From contig JAEDGL010000001.1 of NCBI GenBank assembly GCA_016297535.1, positions 1 to 64,000 on the forward strand: 64,000 nt of DNA, in the 5' to 3' direction. Source of the DNA: Clostridia bacterium. Lineage in GTDB: Bacteria > Bacillota > Clostridia > Christensenellales > Aristaeellaceae. Positions 27,943-36,031 of the stretch are shown here, one piece after another. The notes beneath the pieces are model-generated. The model saw nothing but the letters and a program-made list of their open reading frames with translations, searched no databases and was not told where the DNA came from. The position numbers and the translations under genes were made by a program. How positions within the stretch are numbered: position 1 is the stretch's first letter; each line of letters opens with the position of its first letter.

Positions 27943-29139
27943 ATGAAAATTCTGGTGATATGCCAGCATTACTGGCCGGAAAACTTTCGCGTTACAGAAA
28001 TCTGTGAAGCGCTTGTCCAGCGCGGCCATTCGGTGACCGCGCTTGTTGGATTGCCTAATTATCCAACCGGAATCATTCCGAAGGAATACCGTTTTTTCCG
28101 TAACCGGCATCAGTTCAGAAACGGCGTTGAAATCAAGCGTTGCTTTGAAATTGGCCGCCGTCCAGGCAAAGTTGGCCTTGCGATCAATTACGTCAGCTAT
28201 ATGCTTTCGGCCTGTATCAAAGCACTGTTGCACAAACGAGACTACGACGCAATTTATGCTTTTTCCACATCGCCTGTGCTGATGAGCCTGCCTGCTGCAC
28301 TGCTTCGCTGCTTTACCTCCAAAAAGCTTCTGATTTATGTACTGGATATCTGGCCGGCCTGCCTGGCCGCTATGAATGTGTCGGAGGGCTCCTTTCTGTA
28401 TGCCTTTATGAAACGTGTAAGCAAATGGATTTACGCCAGAGCGGACGTGCTTACCTACTCCTCCAAACGATTTCAGGGATATTTGCAGAAAGTACATCAG
28501 ATCAGCGTCCCGGACGAATGGTACATGCCCCAGTTTGCGGATGATGTGTTTGCTCAACCTTTGCCCTGCAAACAATCTTCCAAAGAAAAGCAGCTTGTTT
28601 TTGCCGGAAACATTGGCAAGGTTCAGGCGGTTGAGGTATTGATTGAGGCGGCGGCTCTGCTGCGCGATGAGCCTGTGCATTGGCATATCGTGGGCGATGG
28701 CTCCAACTATGAAGGCTGCAGGCAGCTGGCTGAAAAGCTTGATTTGCAAAAGCAAATCACCTTTTATGGCCGAAAGCCGTTGGAAGAGATGCCCTCTTAC
28801 TATGCCATGGCCGACGCCATGCTTGTTAGCATGCGCAACGATATCAGCGTAAACGATACGTTGCCCGGCAAGGTTCAAAGCTATATGGCTGCCGGTAAGC
28901 CTGTGCTTGGTTCCATTGCCGGAGAAACGGCCTATGTCATCCAAAACGCGGCCTGCGGACTGTGCGCTCCGCCGGATGATCCGGCAACCTTTGCGCAGGT
29001 GGTACGTCAATTTCTCGCACATCCTTCTCCGGAGCAAATGGGGAAAAACGGCAGGGAATATTATCAAGAGCATTTTACCAAAAAGCACCATATGGATCAG
29101 CTTGAAGCTCTGCTCATGACGCTTTCAGGAGGAAAGTAA
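27943..29139 (+). CDS. glycosyltransferase family 4 protein, WbuB-like
   Basis: A 398-residue GT-B fold enzyme. It opens with MKILVICQHYWPENFRVTEI and the acceptor-side GLPNYPTGIIPKEY. LIYVLDIWPACLAAM matches WbuB-type fucosyl/N-acetylfucosaminyl transferases. The C-terminal donor half has VFAGNIGKVQAVEVLIEAA, HIVGDGSNYEGCRQLAEKL and a late GETAYVIQNAACGLCAPPDD loop. It probably adds a nucleotide-sugar-derived residue to a lipid-linked glycan in the cytoplasm. First of three glycosyltransferases read as one operon; the next starts 2 bp after its stop. Confidence 0.88.
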   Translation: MKILVICQHYWPENFRVTEICEALVQRGHSVTALVGLPNYPTGIIPKEYRFFRNRHQFRNGVEIKRCFEIGRRPGKVGLAINYVSYMLSACIKALLHKRDYDAIYAFSTSPVLMSLPAALLRCFTSKKLLIYVLDIWPACLAAMNVSEGSFLYAFMKRVSKWIYARADVLTYSSKRFQGYLQKVHQISVPDEWYMPQFADDVFAQPLPCKQSSKEKQLVFAGNIGKVQAVEVLIEAAALLRDEPVHWHIVGDGSNYEGCRQLAEKLDLQKQITFYGRKPLEEMPSYYAMADAMLVSMRNDISVNDTLPGKVQSYMAAGKPVLGSIAGETAYVIQNAACGLCAPPDDPATFAQVVRQFLAHPSPEQMGKNGREYYQEHFTKKHHMDQLEALLMTLSGGK

Positions 29140-29141
29140 GT

Positions 29142-30344
29142 ATGCGAATCTTCCAGCTAAACACCTTCTGCGGCGTAAAAAGCACGGGCCGCATTGCTGG
29201 TGAAATAGCCAAACTGGTACAAGCGGATGGGGGAGAGTGCCGCATCGGCTATGGCGTTCCCGGAATATCGGCCGATTCGCAAAGGTTTGCCCTGCGAATT
29301 GGCACACCGGCCGGGCGCAAAGTGCACGCCGCGCTTCGCAAGCTTTTTGATGCAGAAGGCTACGGTAGTCTGATGGCAACCGTCAGACTGATCGGCGAAA
29401 TGGAAAGGTTTCAGCCGGATCTGATTCAATTGCACAATGTACATGGCTGCTATTTGCATCTGCCCACGCTGTTTCGTTATTTTCAGAAGAAAGATCTTCC
29501 CATTGTGTGGACACTGCATGATTGCTGGCCGTTCACGGGACATTGTGCATATTTTGATTATGCTGGCTGTGAGCGTTGGAAAACGCAGTGCCATCATTGC
29601 CCGCAGCAGAAAAGCTATCCGGTTTGCATCGGCCTGGATGGATCAAAACGCAATCACCGTATGAAGCAAAAGTTCTTTTCCATGCCGCGTAGAATGACCT
29701 TTGTGGCTCCCTGCGAATGGATGGCCGGTCATGTAAAGGATTCTTACTTGGCGAAGTATCCTGTAAAAGTGATTGTTAACGGCGTCAATCTAAAGGTTTT
29801 TCATCCTGTTCAAAGCGATATTCGCATACGTTACGGGCTGCAGAACAAACGGCTTTGTCTTTCCGTGGCTTCCGAGTGGGATCAGCGCAAAGGATTGCCC
29901 TTTTTGCTGGAAGCGGCCCAAAGAATGGGGGAGAGCTATACCTTTGTTGTCATAGGACTAAACGATGAACAGCTGACCTCGCTGCCGTCCAATATGCTTG
30001 GCATCCGGCATACGGCGGATACAGCGGAATTGGCCGCCTGGTACACTGCGGCAGATTGCTTGGTTAACCCAACCCTGGAGGATAATATGCCCATGGTCAA
30101 TCTGGAAGCGCTTGCCTGTGGAACGCCGGTGGTTGTCTTCGAAACAGGCGGATGTCCTGAAGCGATTGATCAAAGCTGCGGCATGGTTGTACCCAAAGGA
30201 GATCTACAGGCGCTGTTCGCCGCGGTTGAAACGGCGGCGAATGGTGCGTTTAAACCCCAGAACTGCATTGCCCGGGCACAGCGATTTGACTGTGAACATA
30301 CATTCCAAAACTATCTGGCGCTATATAAGGAGCTTGTATCATGA
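29142..30344 (+). CDS. glycosyltransferase family 4 protein, WcaC-like
   Basis: A 400-residue GT-B enzyme. MRIFQLNTFCGVKSTGRIA, QLHNVHGCYLHLPTLF and VWTLHDCWPFTGHCAYFDY are typical of colanic-acid-type transferases. A cysteine/histidine group (GCERWKTQCHHCPQ) lies between the first strands of the fold and may bind a metal. The donor half includes SVASEWDQRKGLPFLLEA and NPTLEDNMPMVNLEALACG. The sugar is unknown. It is preceded by AGGAGG within the end of the upstream gene and overlaps the next by 4 bp (ATGA), so it is tightly coupled. Confidence 0.87.
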   Translation: MRIFQLNTFCGVKSTGRIAGEIAKLVQADGGECRIGYGVPGISADSQRFALRIGTPAGRKVHAALRKLFDAEGYGSLMATVRLIGEMERFQPDLIQLHNVHGCYLHLPTLFRYFQKKDLPIVWTLHDCWPFTGHCAYFDYAGCERWKTQCHHCPQQKSYPVCIGLDGSKRNHRMKQKFFSMPRRMTFVAPCEWMAGHVKDSYLAKYPVKVIVNGVNLKVFHPVQSDIRIRYGLQNKRLCLSVASEWDQRKGLPFLLEAAQRMGESYTFVVIGLNDEQLTSLPSNMLGIRHTADTAELAAWYTAADCLVNPTLEDNMPMVNLEALACGTPVVVFETGGCPEAIDQSCGMVVPKGDLQALFAAVETAANGAFKPQNCIARAQRFDCEHTFQNYLALYKELVS

Positions 30345-31543
30345 ACGTCCTGATGATGACGCTTATGTACCCGCAGGATCAGATGGATGAAGTGACGGCG
30401 AATGCCAAGGATAAGCTGCAAAACCAGATTAACAGCTACCAGCGCGCTTTCATCCAGGGCATTCAGCTAAATCTTGAGCCTTCCGAACAGCTGGAGATTG
30501 TAAACTGTCTGCCGGTGGGCGTTTTTCCTTGCCAATACCGCAAGCTTTTGCTAAAATCCGGCGTTCATGATGATGGGACAATCCATCAGCTGGGCTGCAT
30601 CAATCTGCCTTGGTTCAAACAAAAGGGACGTGCGGCAGTCGCTGTACGTGCGGTGGAGGCATGGGCTGCCCGGGATCCGGAAAACCGTACCGTTCTGGTT
30701 TATACGCAGTATCTGCCATATATGCAGGCATTGCATAGGGTCAAAAAACGTTTTCCGGATCTCAAAGTGGCCGTTATTGTAACGGATCTGCCCAATGAAA
30801 TGGGGCTGGCAACAGGCCGAAAAGGAATCCGAAAGCAGCTGGAAACCAAAATGGGACAAAAAAGCCTCGCTCTGCTGCGAGAGATGGATGGGTTTGTCCT
30901 TTTAACGGCACCGATGGCTGATGCACTTTGCATTCACGAAAAGCCGACGGAAATCATCGAGGGATTGATTCTTTCTGATGACCAGCAAACGCACGGCGGT
31001 GAAAACGCATCAGAAAAGCCCGTTTTCCTCTATACGGGAACATTGGAAAGCGAGCTTGGAGTACCCGAAATGCTGGCTGCTTTTGAACAGATGCCGGAGT
31101 ATGAATTGTGGATTTGCGGCCACGGAAACATGGCCGTTCAAGTGGAGCAATACGCAAAACGCTGTGCAAATATCCGTTTTTTGGGATTTGTTCCACAGCA
31201 GCAAGCGCTGGCCATGCAGGCCAGCGCTACGGCGTTACTTAATCCCCGTCAACCCAGCGGACTATTCACAAGATATTCTTTTCCAAGCAAAACATTAGAA
31301 TACATGCGTTCCGGCAAGCCGGTTTTATGCTGCCGTCTGGAAGGTATACCTGCTGATTACAATCCTTACCTTCGTTATATGCCCGAAGGTGCCGACGGCA
31401 TCGTGCAAGCGGTTCGCGCGCTTATGGCGCTTTCCGCCGAGGAGAGGGAGCGTTTGGGGAAGGAAGCAAGGAACTATGTATTGCAGCATAAAAATCCCCA
31501 AAAACAGTGTGAAAAACTACTTCTCCTGCTGCGCAGGCTTTGA
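30341..31543 (+). CDS. glycosyltransferase family 4 protein
   Basis: A 400-residue GT-B-like protein starting MNVLMMTLMYPQDQMDEVTA. The donor domain carries FLYTGTLESELGVPEMLAAF, ELWICGHGNMAVQVEQYA, IRFLGFVPQQQALAMQ and FPSKTLEYMRSGKPVLCC, the F-P-S-K-T-x-E-Y-M motif typical of GT4 enzymes. A long insertion near residues 20-70 (AKDKLQNQINSYQRAF) sets it apart from the two upstream enzymes. The specificity is unknown. Its 3' end overlaps a convergent small gene by 27 bp. Confidence 0.85.
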   Translation: MNVLMMTLMYPQDQMDEVTANAKDKLQNQINSYQRAFIQGIQLNLEPSEQLEIVNCLPVGVFPCQYRKLLLKSGVHDDGTIHQLGCINLPWFKQKGRAAVAVRAVEAWAARDPENRTVLVYTQYLPYMQALHRVKKRFPDLKVAVIVTDLPNEMGLATGRKGIRKQLETKMGQKSLALLREMDGFVLLTAPMADALCIHEKPTEIIEGLILSDDQQTHGGENASEKPVFLYTGTLESELGVPEMLAAFEQMPEYELWICGHGNMAVQVEQYAKRCANIRFLGFVPQQQALAMQASATALLNPRQPSGLFTRYSFPSKTLEYMRSGKPVLCCRLEGIPADYNPYLRYMPEGADGIVQAVRALMALSAEERERLGKEARNYVLQHKNPQKQCEKLLLLLRRL

Positions 31544-31858
31544 GGAATAGCGTTTCGATTGCAACTCAGCCTGTTTTAAGCGTGCAATCACAGCGTCATA
31601 TTGGGCATGCCTTGTCTTTTGATAATCAGGCGGAAGCACTCTGGGCACCTCAGGAGGCGGCTGTGGCCGGTCGGATTCATAAACTTGCGCCGCCTGCGAA
31701 GCAGGCTTTTCCGTTACGGAGCTGGTTTGTTCCGCTTTTTCCAAAGCGTTATCCAAGGGAAGTTCCACATAGGGCAGTCTGATGCTCTGATACTCCAGCC
31801 ACCGAATCTGCTTTTCCGCTCCTGTTAACGCCGCGAAGGGGGAGAGCTGCTTACTCAT
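31517..31858 (-). CDS. hypothetical protein, 113 aa
   Basis: I do not recognise this protein. It starts MSKQLSPFAALTGAEKQIRW at ATG 31858, preceded by a clear TTGGAGGG site, which argues that it is real. The middle is proline- and acid-rich (SDRPQPPPEVPRVLPPD) and likely disordered. The C-terminal part (YDAVIARLKQAELQSKRY) is helical and charged. It has no signal peptide, membrane segment or cysteines. It lies downstream of mgtC beyond a probable terminator and overlaps the convergent glycosyltransferase by 27 bp. Confidence 0.7.
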   Translation of the reverse strand: MSKQLSPFAALTGAEKQIRWLEYQSIRLPYVELPLDNALEKAEQTSSVTEKPASQAAQVYESDRPQPPPEVPRVLPPDYQKTRHAQYDAVIARLKQAELQSKRYSSKPAQQEK

Positions 31859-31916
31859 CGGGATCCCTCCAAATATCTGTTTTCATTTGATCATACGTTG
31901 AGCACAGGAAAATGTG

Positions 31917-31962
31917 CAAAAACAAAAAGACCCCGCCACAAGCGAGCTCTTTTTTGTTTTTG
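31917..31962 (-). terminator. probable terminator of mgtC
   Basis: An imperfect stem (31929-31937 with 31942-31949), flanked by A-rich and T-rich runs on both sides. On the minus strand it ends in TTTTTGTTTTTGC, shortly after the mgtC stop. Confidence 0.5.
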
Positions 31963-31964
31963 CA

Positions 31965-32657
31965 TCAGGTATTCCGAGTGCGAATGCCCTGAATGTTGGC
32001 ATATTCCGAAAGCTTGTTCACGATATCCTTATAGGTGGTTTTTCCTGGCATATCCAGTGTATAAATGTTGGTATAAAGGTTGTATTTTCCTTTGTTTTCA
32101 ACATGAAAATCAATATCTAGCACTTTAACGCCGATGCTTTGGAAGTAGTCATTGATAAACGCAATTGTTTCAACACGGTGGATAAACTTGACTTCAACAT
32201 GCTTAACCGCATTTACGCGAACCACGCGCTGCAACAGGGACAGGGTGATGATCACAATTGCACAGCCTGCGACGGCTATCAGATAATACCCCATGCCAAC
32301 AGCCAGTCCAAGGCAGGCCACGTTCCAGAGCGATGCCGCGGTTGTCAAGCCCGCAATTTTTTTTTGACTGATGAAAATGGTGCCAGCGCCAAGAAAACCA
32401 ATTCCGCTGATTACCTGTGCGCTGATGCGGCCATAGCTGATGGCAATACCCGTATTTTGCGCATTCATGTTTAAGTTTAAGCTAAGAGTATCCGAGATCA
32501 TCAGGCTTTCCATCAGCGCAATGATAGAAGCGCCAACGCAAACCAGGACATGCGTACGCATGCCAGCAGGACGGTTTTTACGTTCGCGTTCAATGCCTAT
32601 GATGCAGCCAATCACAACGGCCAGCAGCAGGCGCAAGCCCTGTTCCCACAAAGACAT
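31965..32657 (-). CDS. MgtC/SapB family membrane protein
   Basis: A 230-residue inner-membrane protein. The family core is intact: GIERERKNRPAGMRTHVLV near residue 22, VISGIGFLGAGTIFIS, and KIAGLTTAASLWNVACLGLA. Four to five hydrophobic helices cover residues 5-145. The cytoplasmic C-terminus (about 150-230) resembles the ACT-like tail of full-length MgtC. In Salmonella MgtC helps survival at low Mg2+ by acting on F-type ATP synthase; roles in Clostridia are not established. It follows lexA after 26 bp and is probably co-transcribed. Confidence 0.9.
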   Translation of the reverse strand: MSLWEQGLRLLLAVVIGCIIGIERERKNRPAGMRTHVLVCVGASIIALMESLMISDTLSLNLNMNAQNTGIAISYGRISAQVISGIGFLGAGTIFISQKKIAGLTTAASLWNVACLGLAVGMGYYLIAVAGCAIVIITLSLLQRVVRVNAVKHVEVKFIHRVETIAFINDYFQSIGVKVLDIDFHVENKGKYNLYTNIYTLDMPGKTTYKDIVNKLSEYANIQGIRTRNT

Positions 32658-32683
32658 ACCCGTTCAGCTCCTTCAATGCGGCG

Positions 32684-33292
32684 TTAATAAAAACGATATA
32701 GCGAAACAACCTTGCCCAGAATGGTCAGCTCCGGCACGATGATCGGCTCCATGGTTGGGTTTTCGGGCTGTAGCCGGAACACGCCGTTTTCTTTGTAAAA
32801 GCGTTTAACGGTCGCTTCATCATCAATCATGGCGATCACAATATCTCCGTTGTCCGCCGTACTTTGCTTGCGTACAATTACATAGTCGCCATCCAGAATG
32901 CCGGCGTCTATCATACTTTCACCGCGTACAGATAGAATGAAATGATCGCCAGAGCCGATCATGGCTTGCGGCAAAGCAATATAGTCTTCAATGTTTTCTG
33001 TTGCGGTAATGGGAATGCCAGCCGTTACGCGCCCTACAACCGGCACCTGAACCATATCCGCGCGGTACGCCTGATGATCCGCAGGCACAGAAATCGCCCG
33101 CGGTTTCATGGAGTCGCGGTACAAAAGCCCCTTCTTTTCCAGCCGGATCAAATGGCCATGAACCGTTGAGGTACTCTTGAGACCGGTGGCCTCGCAAATT
33201 TCACGAACAGATGGGGGATAACCCTTCTGCAGGGTAGCTTTTTCGATATACGCAAGGATTTTCGCCTGTGTATCTCCACGGGAACCAGACAT
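32684..33292 (-). CDS. lexA: SOS repressor LexA
   Basis: A 202-residue repressor of the DNA-damage response. The winged-helix N-terminus has [20 protein letters not shown]. The self-cleavage site is the Ala-Gly of [10 protein letters not shown]. The catalytic serine is in [18 protein letters not shown] and the lysine in [15 protein letters not shown] 33292 has AAGGTG at good spacing and is preferred over the GTG one codon upstream. A perfect Bacillus-type LexA box lies about 75 bp upstream, consistent with autorepression. It is transcribed with mgtC. Confidence 0.96.
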   Translation of the reverse strand: MSGSRGDTQAKILAYIEKATLQKGYPPSVREICEATGLKSTSTVHGHLIRLEKKGLLYRDSMKPRAISVPADHQAYRADMVQVPVVGRVTAGIPITATENIEDYIALPQAMIGSGDHFILSVRGESMIDAGILDGDYVIVRKQSTADNGDIVIAMIDDEATVKRFYKENGVFRLQPENPTMEPIIVPELTILGKVVSLYRFY

Positions 33293-33327
33293 CACATTTC
33301 ACCTTCCTCACGCTTTCATTCAATAGT

Positions 33328-33357
33328 AGCATACCATAAAAAAGGGGCAGTTGGCAA
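33328..33357 (-). promoter_or_regulatory. sigma-A promoter of lexA
   Basis: On the minus strand TTGCCA (33357-33352) and TATGCT (33333-33328) are 18 bp apart, with TGG before the -10. The SOS box lies just upstream of the -35. Confidence 0.75.
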
Positions 33358-33364
33358 GAGCTTA

Positions 33365-33378
33365 CGAACAAATGTTTC
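33365..33378. promoter_or_regulatory. LexA (SOS) box
   Basis: CGAACAAATGTTTC matches the Bacillus LexA consensus CGAACRNRYGTTYC at all 14 positions. It lies between the recombinase stop codon and the lexA promoter, 8 bp upstream of the -35. Family knowledge predicts lexA autorepression. Confidence 0.8.
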
Positions 33379-34481
33379 TATTTTTCTTCGTTTTCATCAT
33401 TTTTGGCTGGCAAGTGTACATTTTGCGCGGCTTCACGGCGACGCTGATCGCTCATGGCTGCATAGTGACGGCGCGTCGTGTTGACATCAGCATGTCCAAG
33501 CGCGTCCGCAACCAGATAAATATCTTCTGTTTCGTGGTAAAGCCTTGTGGCATAAGTGCTGCGCAGCTTGTGTGGACTCATCCGTTTTTTCAGGGGAACG
33601 GCAACGGCACAGTATTTTTTTACCATCATTTGTACTGCGCGCTGCGATATCCTTTTACGCTGCAATGAAAGGAACAGCGCATTCTCGTCAATTTTATCAG
33701 CCGGTTTGACCTGCCTGCGCTCGGTCAGATAATCCTGCAAAGCATCCGCTACTTCCTGGGGATAATACAGGATGACCTGATTGCCGCCCTTCCGGGTAAC
33801 AAGCACGGCATTGTTGGCAAAATCCAAATCGGTAATATCGATTCCAACACATTCACTGACACGGATGCCTGTACCCAGAAACAGCATTAAAATGGCGTAA
33901 TCACGTTTCCGTGTGTGATTATGAAACTTTTGCTGGGTTTCTGTAAGTTGTGTGCCTTCCTCGGCAATGCTCAATAATCGTTCCACCTCGGAACTAACCA
34001 AATGCAGGATGGGTTTATCATGTAGCTTTGGCAACGAAACCAGGGCGGCAATGTTGCCGCTAATTCGTTCGGCCTTAAACAGATAATCAAAATAAGAACG
34101 CAGGGAAGATAGCTTTCGCATAACGCCACATTCGTGATTGCGTAAAACCTTTTGCTGCTCAATGGTTTCGCCAATGGAGGCATCTTTGTAATACAGCGTC
34201 AGATAATCGGCATATCCGTTTAAATCGCGTGCCGTAAAATGGGAAAGATCTTCATCCGTCCAATTCTCAGGCGATTTTTCGGAGAAATACGGAATCTCCT
34301 TTGTTGCATAGCCACAAAACGTCTGTAAATCGATCGTGTATGCCATTCGAGTTAGAATGCTGGTTGTCATGGCAATGCTGTTGATAAAATCCGAACACGA
34401 TGACGGCAGCGTTCGAAGCATGGTGCGTATCTTTTCCATTCGTTCGGTGTTCAGCTGCTCCACATAGGTTAGATTGGCCAT
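33378..34481 (-). CDS. tyrosine recombinase / integrase, XerC-D-like
   Basis: A 367-residue site-specific recombinase. The N-terminal SAM-like core-binding domain spans about residues 1-130. The catalytic domain has the first arginine in GTGIRVSECVGIDI, then MSPHKLRSTYATRLY (HxxR), LGHADVNTTRRHYA with the second histidine and the nucleophilic tyrosine. ATG 34481 follows AAGGAG; a longer frame would run into the promoter region. There are no phage genes nearby, so it looks like a resident chromosomal enzyme rather than part of a mobile element. It has its own promoter overlapped at the start site by a large palindrome. Confidence 0.9.
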   Translation of the reverse strand: MANLTYVEQLNTERMEKIRTMLRTLPSSCSDFINSIAMTTSILTRMAYTIDLQTFCGYATKEIPYFSEKSPENWTDEDLSHFTARDLNGYADYLTLYYKDASIGETIEQQKVLRNHECGVMRKLSSLRSYFDYLFKAERISGNIAALVSLPKLHDKPILHLVSSEVERLLSIAEEGTQLTETQQKFHNHTRKRDYAILMLFLGTGIRVSECVGIDITDLDFANNAVLVTRKGGNQVILYYPQEVADALQDYLTERRQVKPADKIDENALFLSLQRKRISQRAVQMMVKKYCAVAVPLKKRMSPHKLRSTYATRLYHETEDIYLVADALGHADVNTTRRHYAAMSDQRRREAAQNVHLPAKNDENEEK

Positions 34482-34518
34482 AGCGGGTCTCCTTGCCTGA
34501 ATTCCTGTTTTGGATATC

Positions 34519-34554
34519 AAACTATTCGTAAAAGTATTCTTTAGCGAATAGTTT
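34519..34554. repeat. 36-bp palindrome at the recombinase transcription start
   Basis: Perfect 10-bp arms AAACTATTCG (34519-34528) and CGAATAGTTT (34545-34554) flank a 16-bp centre that is itself partly symmetrical. On the minus strand it begins about 7 bp after the -10 hexamer, so it covers the transcription start and early leader. It could be an operator, a recombinase binding site or an RNA hairpin. Confidence 0.75.
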
Positions 34555-34560
34555 AAGAAT

Positions 34561-34589
34561 AAGATACACCCCTTTCCCATTTTTGTCAA
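34561..34589 (-). promoter_or_regulatory. strong sigma-A promoter of the recombinase gene
   Basis: On the minus strand TTGACA (34589-34584) and TATCTT (34566-34561) are exactly 17 bp apart. It lies immediately after the rnhA terminator. Confidence 0.85.
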
Positions 34590-34598
34590 GAGAGAATC

Positions 34599-34630
34599 AA
34601 AAATCACCAGACAAATTGCTTTGCTGGTGA
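34599..34630 (-). terminator. intrinsic terminator of rnhA
   Basis: On the minus strand TCACCAG (34630-34624) pairs with CTGGTGA (34610-34604) across a 13-nt loop and is followed by TTTTT. It ends proC-rnhA transcription. Confidence 0.75.
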
Positions 34631-34637
34631 AATGCTT

Positions 34638-35153
34638 TTATTTTTTTTCGGCAACTGGCGGCCTGGACTCTTCATCCTTCTCGCCATTCAAGCGGCGATA
34701 TTCTCTGATCGCGGATGTTGCCAATTCATCACAGCGATTGTTCCAGGGATTATCCGCATGCCCCTTTACCTTATGAAAATGAACCTCGTGCTTTTTGATC
34801 CGAATGATCTGCAGCAGCAGCTTCCAAAGATCGCTGTTTTCAACCGGCTGCTTTTTGCTGTTTACCCACCCATTCCGCTGCCAGTTATCCAGCCAATGAT
34901 CATTAAAGGCATTCACCGTATATGCAGAATCCGAATACACTTCTACGATACAGGGCTCCTTTAAAGCGCCAAGGCCGCTAATGACAGCGAAAATTTCCAT
35001 GCGATTGTTGGTAGTATTCGGCATGTGGCCGGATAGCTCCTTGGTTTTTCCATTGTAATTGAGTATGCAGCCCCACCCTCCGGGACCGGGGTTGCCGGAG
35101 CATGCGCCATCCGTATAGAGCTGAACAATACGTTTTTTTTGAATTTCACTCAT
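34638..35153 (-). CDS. rnhA: ribonuclease H (type I)
   Basis: A 171-residue enzyme that cuts RNA in RNA-DNA hybrids. The four catalytic acids are visible: VQLYTDGACSGNPGPGGWG, NNRMEIFAVI, VYSDSAYTVNAF and NNRCDELATSAI. HFHKVKGHADNPWN supplies the handle histidine. A charged tail (EKDEESRPPVAEKK) extends past the usual 155 residues. The ATG directly follows the proC stop codon (TAAATG), with GGGGAG inside the end of proC, so translation is coupled. RNase HII is also encoded in this window at 12218. Confidence 0.96.
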   Translation of the reverse strand: MSEIQKKRIVQLYTDGACSGNPGPGGWGCILNYNGKTKELSGHMPNTTNNRMEIFAVISGLGALKEPCIVEVYSDSAYTVNAFNDHWLDNWQRNGWVNSKKQPVENSDLWKLLLQIIRIKKHEVHFHKVKGHADNPWNNRCDELATSAIREYRRLNGEKDEESRPPVAEKK

Positions 35154-35969
35154 TTATTTGGAGCTCCCCTGTGTCATCTGTTTGCTTTTTTCAGCACAGG
35201 CAGTCATTGCTTTCATCACAGCACCGCGCAGACCGCTTTCTTCAAGAGATTGTACCGCTTCGATGGTTGTTCCGCCAGGCGAACAAACCTGATCCTTCAG
35301 CACTGCAGGATGCAATTTGGTTTCCAATACCATTTTAGCAGAACCCATTACCGCCTGTGCGGCACATTCGATGGCCATTTGCCTTGGCATTCCCAGCCTT
35401 ACAGCGGCGTCCGCCATAGCCTCGATAAACATGAATACATACGCGGGGCTGCTGCCGCTTACAGCAATGACAGCATCCATCAGCCGTTCCGGAATGATCT
35501 GCACAACGCCGAGGGTTGAAAACAGGCTCTTTGCCCATTGGAAGGCATCTGCATCCAGCGTTGTTTCCTCGCAAAGAGCGATCAACCCTTCCCCCAACAA
35601 AGCAGGCGTATTGGGCATAACGCGCAGAAGCTTAACGCCATTCTCCCCCATTGCATCCATCAGCATTCGCATGGACCAGCCGGCCGCAATCGAAATCACT
35701 TTTTGATTTTGATGGAGGAAGGGAGTGATTTCTGTTAATACGTCAGCCAAAAAAACAGGCTTTACTGCCAGCACAATCCATTCGCAGTTCTGTGCAAGCT
35801 CCGCATTGCTTGCCGCAACTTTGATGTGATCGCTCTGATTCCATTTTGAACACAAATCGGTATTCACATCAGAAATCATGATCTCTTCCGGCTTCAGAAA
35901 CTGCTTTGCAAGCGCACCCTTCAGAATGGCTCCACCCATGTTGCCTGCGCCAATAAACCCAATTTTCAT
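35154..35969 (-). CDS. proC: pyrroline-5-carboxylate reductase
   Basis: A 271-residue enzyme for the last step of proline synthesis, reducing P5C with NAD(P)H. The Rossmann start is MKIGFIGAGNMGGAILKG. VLAVKPVFLADVL, VMPNTPALLGEGL, and the C-terminal signature SGSSPAYVFMFIEAMADAAV with VCSPGGTTIEAVQSL are all present. ATG 35969 follows GGGGGAGAG; the longer frame adds only five residues. proA, for an earlier step, lies at 56045, but proB is not in this window. Confidence 0.96.
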   Translation of the reverse strand: MKIGFIGAGNMGGAILKGALAKQFLKPEEIMISDVNTDLCSKWNQSDHIKVAASNAELAQNCEWIVLAVKPVFLADVLTEITPFLHQNQKVISIAAGWSMRMLMDAMGENGVKLLRVMPNTPALLGEGLIALCEETTLDADAFQWAKSLFSTLGVVQIIPERLMDAVIAVSGSSPAYVFMFIEAMADAAVRLGMPRQMAIECAAQAVMGSAKMVLETKLHPAVLKDQVCSPGGTTIEAVQSLEESGLRGAVMKAMTACAEKSKQMTQGSSK

Positions 35970-35990
35970 GTTTCTCTCCCCCATCTAAGC

Positions 35991-36020
35991 AAAAACGCGG
36001 CGGACATGCCGTCCGCCGCG
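35991..36020 (-). terminator. intrinsic terminator of the rnf operon
   Basis: On the minus strand a 10-bp GC stem (36020-36011 with 36005-35996) with a 5-nt loop is followed by TTTTT. It lies 12 bp after the rnfB stop. It is placed so that proC-rnhA would be read by leak-through or from a separate promoter. Confidence 0.85.
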
Positions 36021-36031
36021 CTCCATATTTG

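Noticed and set aside
33378..34607. Recombinase as part of an integrated element
   Set aside because: No phage, conjugation, excisionase or cargo genes and no flanking attachment repeats; neighbours are ordinary chromosomal genes.
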